DNA from: Aplidium turbinatum
Lineage: Eukaryota > Chordata > Ascidiacea > Aplousobranchia > Polyclinidae
Length of the DNA stretch: 64,000 nt
Assembly (NCBI GenBank): GCA_918807975.1
Contig: OU964934.1
Coordinates: 6,138,001-6,202,000, forward strand
Direction of reading: 5' to 3'
Shown here: positions 56,661-64,000 of the stretch, in pieces
Layout: every line of letters begins with the position of its first letter
Numbering within the stretch: position 1 is the stretch's first letter
Position numbers and translations under genes: made by a program
The notes under the pieces: model-generated
What the model was told of the DNA's origin: nothing
Seen by the model: the letters and a program-made list of their open reading frames with translations, nothing else
The model's database searches: none

Positions 56661-58758
56661 GTATTATTTACAATTGGTTTCACCGAGGGAGGGGGACATT
56701 TTTGTTATGAGATTTATGTCAAAGCATGTGATTTGTAGTAAATGTGACTAGATTGACTATCACTGCAACAACCTTATATGATATACATTGTTTATAGCGT
56801 TTCTTACCATTTAATTTATTCTATCCCACACCTTTAAACTTCTGTGTTAAAAGGTGTCAAATGTTATGAAATGATTAATCTTGCCAACTATAAACTCAGC
56901 TTGAATGTATTTTAGCTTTTGTCTGAAAACGATTGCATATCCCATTCAGTTTCAATGGAACCAATTTCTTCACATTGCCATATTCCCAGCATTACTGATC
57001 TAATATTTAACTTTGCGTGTTAACCAACGAAATATGTTTTTGATGTTTCGATGCAAATTGAAATAATGAAAGTGATTTTAAAAATACTGCACAGTTTTGA
57101 ATGTTTTTTTTTTGGCAAAAGTGTTAATAACTTACCCTACTACATCGACAAGCAACTTTTTTTTATTGGTAATCCAAATCATGCCCTTTATATACTTATA
57201 TGACGAGAATGATTGAAAGTACATTCACAGGCGAAATTTTGTGTAAAGGAAGGTACAAATTCGAGTTCGGCACTGTCGCTGTAGCTAGCCTACATTTTTT
57301 TTAGGATATATTTTCATTTCATAAATTTTTACCTAAGATTGAAATTATGTTTGTTATATATTTTAGTTGACTTAAGATGAGTTGCGTCACTCGATGTAAA
57401 CTTACTCTGTATGCTTCTGGCAAAATCAGGTTTTTGGAAATACAGGCACCGGTACACCTTCACATGGGTTGTGTAGCGCAACCCTTCCATTCATTTGTAA
57501 ATTGTTCAATTATATTACAAGTCCAAGTGTTAAATTTTTGCAAGATTTGAGATATTTTGACTGTAAGCTACTGTATATACAGTGTACAACTGTACATATG
57601 GGCTGGTAATGGTAGCAAAGTTCAACAACTAATGCTGAGACGGGTGCAGAGCTATTTTTATTTTTTAATGTAAATGGCTTTCATGCCATTGGTAATATTT
57701 TTTAATTTTAGCAGAGACCTTGACGAAAAATTACAAGGTCAGCAGCACAGAAAACGATTTTCATATAAAAAGTGTCAATGTGTTAAATATTGCTACGAAC
57801 TACCGGGTTTTATTTGTGGGCTTTGCTGTAAGTACATTTTATTTAAAATCACATGAAAGACCTTTTTTAATTCAAAAATTCAACGAAACACCATAGTTGC
57901 AATCATTTCCCAACAAACTGAAAAACACATGGGTAAAGGGTAAATTTGGTTTATTTTATCACACATCAGGTTTTTTTTTTACAACCTTGGAGAGATTATT
58001 GTATGCTGCATCCAATCTTGAAATATTGCAGCTACTGATTCTACAGTAGTAATATTGCTATGTTATGTTGTCTCAGTGTTATATTTTGTCAATTTGACAA
58101 ATTGACAAAATAATCTGAGATTTTTAGACTATAATTGTTGTATTTCATGTTTTCAATCCTGTTTAACTATGTCATAAATAGTGTAAATTTTCTGATAAAT
58201 GAGCATTATGAAATAGGGTGATGTATTTAGAATAACACTCCCCAACTAATGATAGATGACCTGATACTCGTTCTTGCGGTCACAAACAAAGAATAAGTTG
58301 AAAAATGAAAAGGTTGACAAATTGTGCATGACGAAAAATAGCTTTATTTGTATAATTTCTATTCAAATCTTACACGTATGGTACTTTATATTTATGACAG
58401 TCTCCAAATCAGAGATATATATGTAAGTATTCCTCCCGGCAGCATTACATAATTGCACCAATGATGAAGGCCACTGCCCACCAGATTACTCTAAGTTAGT
58501 AATGCCATCTCTATACAGTTGAAAACTTTATAACTCTGTTGATTTTGCGACATACGAAGACATTTTGAGTGTATAAGCTGCCCTTTTTAGTTACACAGGT
58601 TAAATCATCGACAATAGTATTTTTTCAAGAGCCCACAGGCAGAATGTTCGACAGCACACAGATCTGTTCTTAAAAAGTATTTGGACGACCTAAAACGGAT
58701 GTCTTTGAAGAAAGCTATAACCACTATACTGTCGAACTTGCTAGAAAAAAAGACTATA
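56661..58758. other. no gene recognised
   Basis: About 2.1 kb of AT-rich sequence upstream of FDX2, with a small palindrome near 58085-58110 and no coding region or transposon ends seen. Confidence 0.4.
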
Positions 58759-58970
58759 ATCACAAGTTTACAAGACGCGTTTACCAGTCCACAAAAAAAA
58801 ACTGTCTGTGAGCCAACCCAAAACTGTCAAGACAAAACTGTCTTTTTAGTTTTTAGTTGCTTTCATGTGAATTAATGCATTACGCACAAGTTTACAAGAC
58901 GCGTTTCTTTACCAGTCCACAAAAAAAACTGTCTGTGAGCCAACCCAAAACTGTCAAGACAAAAATGTCA
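58759..58970 (+). repeat. 85-bp direct duplication upstream of FDX2
   Basis: CACAAGTTTACAAGACGCG through CAAAACTGTCAAGACAAAA occurs at 58759-58835 and again at 58886-58965. Between them lies TTTCATGTGAATTAATGCAT, which recurs at about 60327 after FDX2. Confidence 0.85.
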
Positions 58971-59252
58971 AGTCGAGGATTCATTGGTTTGGTGGTGCAT
59001 GTCAGACGTCAGTAACTTTTTTGTTTTTGAACAATTTGCACGTAATGACTATTTCGAAAATTAGTGAACTGGTGATGGTGCACAAAGATTTCATACTGTT
59101 TAGCAATTGCCCTAACAGTGAAAAAATTGTGGTATCAAAACGTTTGTGCATGTTTTTCACTGCCGAAGTTACAAAACTGTATTTGTTTTTGTGTTTTTTT
59201 TTAACTTTTGTTTTGTTATACATTTTGCAGGTGATAGGTGCTTGATTAGGGT

Positions 59253-59864
59253 ATGGCTTTACGAGTGCTGTTTAGAAGTGCCGAATCTACATTTTTACAA
59301 CCCTGCAGAAGATTTCAAGAATTTTACTCTAATAATTCCATATTTCGAACTTTTTTGCTCAGAAAATTACACCTTTCAGCATCAAGAAATATTTTGAGGC
59401 GTGAACAGAATCTGCACAGCAGCTGTATGCTGTTGAAAAACTTGTTTCATGACAGTGTTTTTTTACAAAGAACTTTTTTTTCTACTACCAGTGTTGTAAA
59501 AAGTGCAGATGACATTGTCAACATAACCTACATTGGCCGAGACGGAGAAAAACATTGCATAAATGGAAAAGTTGGTGACAATGTTATGTATTTGGCTCAA
59601 AAACATGATTTGGATGTTGAGGGAGCTTGTGAAGCCTCGCTGGCATGTTGCACTTGTCACGTTTATGTAGAAACTCATTTTGATAAACTAAATGAAATTG
59701 ATGAAGAAGAGGAAGATATGTTAGATCTTGCTCCATTTCTGCAAGAAAACTCAAGACTTTCATGTCAAATTATCTTAGACAAAAGTTTAGACGGGATAGT
59801 GGTGCGTCTGCCATCTGCAACACGAAACTTTTACGTTGACGGTCACAAGCCAAAACCACACTAG
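59253..59864 (+). CDS. FDX2: mitochondrial ferredoxin 2 (Yah1/adrenodoxin-like), single exon
   Basis: A 203-residue [2Fe-2S] ferredoxin. Cluster ligands are C126, C132 and C135 in GACEASLACCTC (C-x5-C-x2-C) plus C171 in LSCQIIL. C133 is an extra cysteine. Residues 1 to about 85 are Arg/Ser-rich and poor in acids, a mitochondrial targeting region. The mature domain begins near VNITYIGRDGEKH. The end, FYVDGHKPKPH, is the FDX2 signature and separates it from steroidogenic FDX1. FDX2 passes electrons from ferredoxin reductase for Fe-S cluster and heme A synthesis in the matrix. The ATG at 59253 follows a strong CATTTTGCAG acceptor-like site by 22 bp. No introns, against several in vertebrates. 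DHX35 follows 1.1 kb downstream on the same strand. Confidence 0.97.
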   Translation: MALRVLFRSAESTFLQPCRRFQEFYSNNSIFRTFLLRKLHLSASRNILRREQNLHSSCMLLKNLFHDSVFLQRTFFSTTSVVKSADDIVNITYIGRDGEKHCINGKVGDNVMYLAQKHDLDVEGACEASLACCTCHVYVETHFDKLNEIDEEEEDMLDLAPFLQENSRLSCQIILDKSLDGIVVRLPSATRNFYVDGHKPKPH

Positions 59865-60980
59865 ATTTATTTTTAAATTGTGTTGTTTCGCAGCTACTCA
59901 CTTCTGTAGTACAGGCAGATGTTTTTAACTCGAACATGTTTGTTTTGGTTAATGTTTGTCATTTCAAGGCTTACTCTCAGAAGTAAAGAAAAAGTCTTAG
60001 AATATTTATGCTGAATAATAAGAAATTCTGTTTAACAAGATTTGACTGTGTCTTAATATCTTTTTGAAACCCTTCTCCGCATATTCATAAATAAACTTGA
60101 TTGAAAGACTTTAGATTTAAGAAACCTCCAATTTCTTTTTGCATTTACACTGCTGTTAGAAACCTTATTACGCCATATATAAATAAGTTCTTAGTTGCAT
60201 TCTACTGCGATTTTCTCACTGCATTTGATGTTTTTAGCATTGTGTCAAGTGTGAATGATATGATTGTGGTAACAAACTTTCCATGTATATTTTCATGGAT
60301 TGATAAGTAAACTTTTTAATTGATTTCATGTGAATTAATGCATTACGCTAATTGAAGTATTATGTAATAAAGTTAGTTTTGCATAATTTTTACTTATTAA
60401 AGTGGTAAACAAAAAGATCAATGTCCCATTTAACACTTTGTTTCACGCTGTGACCTGTGATGAATATTAACATATACAATTATATACGTACCTGAAATGT
60501 TTGCAAAAATAACTGTTTAGTAACTACAGTAACATGTTTGTTGCTGAATTATTTTCCAATCATTTTATCAACATACTTGACACGAATGTCAGCAAATAAA
60601 ACTAAGCAAACAATGCATTAATCTTGAAACTCTAATGTGACATCGTTTTAGTCATTTTAGCACAATAATTCAGCAGGTCAAACCCATGGTCATACAAATG
60701 TGTGTATATTTGTTTTAAATCTGTGAAATTAGTAGTTGAAAAAGTTGAACTGTGTGAATTTAAAATTTAAGAAATTTTTCCCTGGTGTTACAGTCCACTT
60801 GTAAATCGAAGCACTTGAAAATCTGATGGAAATAACTAATTTGACATATTGTTATAAAAAGCGTTTTGCAACAAAAGTGGATGTCAAGTTCAACTTTTTT
60901 TTCAGAATCTGTTACTAATCTAATCTTTTAAATAAAAAAATTATATCCAATGTTTTTCTAGTTTTTTAAAAAGCAACGTC
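59865..60980. other. FDX2-DHX35 spacer with poly(A) signals
   Basis: AATAAA at 60090-60095 probably ends FDX2; another AATAAA lies near 60367. TTTTTCTAG at 60953-60961 is a good acceptor-like site 20 bp before the DHX35 ATG. No gene in between. Confidence 0.55.
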
Positions 60981-62140
60981 ATGTCTCGTTATTCGAAAAA
61001 TGCAAAATTTTGGAAGCCGGGTGATGCAGTTCCTGTGGAGCATGAGGTAAAAGAAGAAGGGGAAGTGGTACATTATTCGGTTTTGTCCATGATAAAGCAC
61101 AAAGAAAATTTGCCCATATTCCAATACAGAAATCATATCTTGTATTTGTTGGAGCACTACAGAACAGTCATAATAGTTGGTGAAACGGGATCAGGAAAAA
61201 GCACTCAGATCCCACAATACCTGCTGGAAGCTGGGTGGACAGAAAAACGAAAAAAGAGTATCGTTATCACGCAGCCTAGAAGGATAGCTGCGGTCACTTT
61301 AGCGAGTCGTGTGGCTGATGAATTAAATGTCAAATTGGGATGTGATGTTGGATATGCTATTCGATTTGACGATTGTACCGACCCAAATCGAACTGAGATA
61401 AAGTATGTCACTGAAGGTGTTTTGTTGTCTGAAATGATGACAGATCCTTTGTTAAACAAGTATAGCGTTGTGATGCTTGATGAAGCCCATGAACGCAGCA
61501 TAAACACTGATATTTGTTTGGGATTGTTGAAAAAAATTCAAGCAAAGCGTTCTGATCTTCGTATAATTATCTCTTCTGCTACTGTAGATGCAGAAAAAAT
61601 AAAAGAATTTTTTGAAACAGGACATGATTCAGAAGAGAGCGTTTATGTTATATCGATTGAAGGAAGGCATTTTCCTATTGAAGTTTTTTACACCAAAGAC
61701 CCTGTTTCAGATTATGTTAAAACTACGATTGACACAGTATTGCAAATACACCTAACTGAAGAAAGCGGAGACATTCTTGCATTTTTAACAGGTCAAGATG
61801 AAGTAGAGAAAGCAGTCAAAGAAACAATATCAAGGCTGCGTCAGCTCCGTGACCAAGGAGTTAAAAAATACTTACAAGTTCTTCCTCTCTATAGCGCATT
61901 GCCCGCTGCAGACCAAATGAAAATTTTTGAGCCAAAACCAAATAAACACACAAGAAGGGTTATTGTGGCAACAAATATAGCAGAAACTTCAGTTTCAATT
62001 GAAGGCGTGGTTTATGTTGTGGATTGTGGCTATGTGAAGCTGAACATGTGTGATCCGAAGACAGGCGTGTACTCTCTAACCGTTCAAACTACATCTCAAG
62101 CTTCATTGCAACAACGAGCAGGCCGTGCTGGAAGATTTAG
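60981..62140 (+). CDS. DHX35: DEAH-box RNA helicase DHX35, exon 1
   Basis: This is the N-terminal 386 residues of a 691-residue helicase (human about 703). KFWKPGDAVP at the start is DHX35-specific. Motif I is GETGSGKST (67-75), motif Ia TQPRRIAA, motif II DEAH (167-170), motif III SAT (199-201), then FLTGQDEVE, ATNIAETSVSIEGV and QQRAGRAG (motif VI). DHX35 associates with the catalytic-stage spliceosome as an ATP-driven RNA remodeller in the nucleus. The exon ends at TTTAG|GTGGGT, splitting an Arg codon in phase 2, so the protein continues as RAGRFRKGKAFRLF across a 386-nt intron. The frame also reads through the donor for a while, which should not be taken as protein. Confidence 0.96.
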
Positions 62141-62526
62141 GTGGGTGTCATTATCTTTCTTTGCTAATTTTGATGTATATTATATAAGTCATTTATTGAA
62201 ATGCTATTATTATAATATATCTCTGGTAGTTATTGGAAGGTTGGTCTTTAACAGCTGCAGTGGTAATTTCCATTAGTTATAATTGTGATATTTACAAAAC
62301 GGTGGTTGTACGGCTATTAAAAAAATGTGTTGGGCTTTTGAAAGATTTAGTTGGTCATGTTTTTGTATCTTGTGAAAATAGTCAATTTTTCCCCAAATTA
62401 GCACTAAATTTGTTGCTTGCAATTTTTTGACGCAAGTTTATAATTTGTATTGATTTGTTGCTCATTAATATCAGTGGATAGTTACAATGTGAAAGATAAT
62501 TTTTTCTGACGAATCTTTATGTTTAG

Positions 62527-63442
62527 GAAAGGGAAGGCATTTAGACTGTTCACTGAAGACAGTTTATCACGACTGCCACTTGCCACTGTCCCTGAAATAC
62601 AAAGATGCGATTTGCTAACTGTGATACTTTATCTGAAAGCGCTTGGTGTTGACAACGTGGCCCATTTCGACTTCCTTTCGCCACCTCCAGCTGAGTGCAT
62701 GGTCAGAGGTTTGGAGTTGTTGTACGCTCTTGGTGCTCTTGATCAAAAGGGAAATTTAACAAAACCGCTTGGACAAAAAATAGCCGAATTTCCTTTCAAT
62801 CCAATGTATGTTAAAATGCTGCTGTTATCTGAAGAATACGAGTGCTCAGAGGAAATAGCAACCATTGTTGCAATGTTGCAAATACAAAAAATAACTGTTA
62901 ATCCAGCCAATGAAAGAGGAAAAGCTAATGTTCAACATAGAAAATTTTCAGTCAAGCAAGGCGATCTCATTACTTTGTTGAATGTTTACAACTCCTTTGT
63001 TAATGAGGGAAACGAGACGAAACGTTGGTGTGGAAGCTTTTACATGAACTACCAAGGTTTAAAACAAGCTGTGAAAATAAGAACTCAGTTGTGTAAGTAC
63101 ATGTCTCGATTCAACGTCAAAACGGTCTCCTGTAAGAATGACATCAGCAAAATTCAAAGATGCATCGTCACCGGTTTGTTCATGAACGCTGCTCAGTTGC
63201 ATAGCGACGGTTATTACCATGGTTTGTATAACAACAAATTGCTTGAACTAGACCCGAAATCGGTTTTAGCAAGAGAGCTCCCGAAATGGGTTGTGTATTG
63301 TAGCACTATGCAGTTTGCATCAAAGATTGTTATAGCTAACGTCACAACTATAGACCCAGAATGGCTTCCTGAATGTGCCCCTCATTTTTATGAGTGGGGG
63401 ATCGATTTACCATCGGAGGCAAAGCGTGCGAGACTTGCATGA
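62527..63442 (+). CDS. DHX35: DEAH-box RNA helicase DHX35, exon 2
   Basis: It follows an ATGTTTAG acceptor and starts in phase 2. It holds the C-terminal winged-helix, ratchet and OB-fold regions: LKALGVDNVAHFDFLSPPPA, LELLYALGALDQKGNLT, LGQKIAEFPFNP, and an OB-fold part with RCIVTGLFMNAAQLH and WVVYCSTMQFASK. The end WLPECAPHFYEWG with a basic tail KRARLA matches DHX35. Only this one intron is present; vertebrate DHX35 has about twenty. AATAAA at 63655-63660 is the likely poly(A) signal. Confidence 0.96.
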
Positions 63443-64000
63443 TTTGAATTTTTTGTTGTGCATTGACGTTAAAATACTATTTAAGTATAATTGTGTTTAA
63501 CATGATTACACTTTCAATGTTAAATATACCATTTTATTGTGTTATATTAAAATAGTTGCTTCTAAAGATGTGACTATTAGATGAATCTACCTGCAACCTC
63601 TTTGTCGCCATGTTCTGCAAAAGTATTTCATCTCTATTTCCTCAGCTAATTTTCAATAAATTTTATTGAATATTTTTTTGGTTTTTAACATGATATGTTT
63701 TTTATAACTGTATCATACATTTTAATTTTGAGTGAATTGTGAATTTTGATAAACCTACCAGTCTCCACTATATAATTCAAGAGGTCAGTAATCATTCATT
63801 GTTTCGTCCCTCGATTTGCAACTGCAAGCTTTTGCTTTAATAAAATAGGACTTATTTATTTAATTCTCTACTTCGGTTGTTTTATCAATTTGATTTTGTG
63901 TTTGTTATGCTTTTCTATTTAGCATTCTTCCATTAGTTGAACAGGTCATAATATTACATATTTGACACGCACAAAACAAGCTTTTGTTGCTTAAGAGATG
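63443..64000. other. DHX35 3' flank
   Basis: AT-rich 3' UTR and flank with AATAAA at 63655-63660 and another near 63838. No further gene seen. Confidence 0.5.

Noticed and set aside
62141-62430. Read-through of the first DHX35 exon and a 65-codon ORF after it
   Set aside because: Both lie in the intron, and the spliced product matches DHX35 precisely across GRFRKGKAF.
59253-63442. FDX2-DHX35 operon
   Set aside because: They are 1.1 kb apart with poly(A) signals between them, far more than typical polycistronic spacing.

Overview
The window is animal nuclear DNA from an invertebrate. It is AT-rich, genes are sparse, and most of the space between them is transposon debris. Six host genes are clear from their proteins. 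On the minus strand at the left edge are the Ig exons of a DCC/neogenin-type netrin receptor. On the plus strand are FIS1, TDP1, a Myt1 (PKMYT1) kinase, a mitochondrial ferredoxin (FDX2) and the DEAH helicase DHX35. The species cannot be named. tRNA-derived SINEs, many hAT-like elements with CAGTGGC-type ends, and frequent short words such as TAGGCCTA and TACGGTA recall tunicate or echinoderm DNA, but that is only an impression.

Layout. 1-5.8 kb: receptor exons, then a tRNA-SINE split by an 0.8-kb insertion and a second SINE. 6.7-16 kb: MITEs, a decayed THAP/P-type transposase, SINEs and a decayed SWIM plus YqaJ-nuclease coding unit. 16.3-18.2 kb: a 5'-truncated LINE. 19-22 kb: hAT-like elements. 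22.9-28.1 kb: FIS1 and TDP1. 29-38 kb: a short Ty3/Gypsy fossil, a BED-finger candidate, and a truncated hAT between two 500-bp direct repeats. 38.3-48 kb: a 9.7-kb nest of insertions built on a fold-back element. 48-51.3 kb: two unusual repeat families with internal minisatellites. 51.7-63.4 kb: Myt1, FDX2 and DHX35, with further hAT-like insertions between them.

The host genes share no obvious pathway: cell-cycle inhibition (Myt1), DNA repair (TDP1), mitochondrial division (FIS1), Fe-S/heme synthesis (FDX2), splicing (DHX35) and axon guidance (the receptor). They do share a structure. Four of the five plus-strand genes read as single exons and DHX35 has one intron, although their vertebrate orthologs have many introns. 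Four of the five have a pyrimidine-AG acceptor-like site shortly before the ATG, which suggests a 5' UTR intron or spliced-leader addition. The receptor keeps ordinary introns.

The strongest unusual features are the dated nest at 38.3-48 kb, where each layer keeps its own target-site duplication; a PBZ-like zinc finger on TDP1; a 9-bp-TSD MITE family carrying a variable GGTGAGTCCGATTC array; and the 500-bp duplication around a truncated hAT. All boundaries were read by eye and may be off by a few bases.
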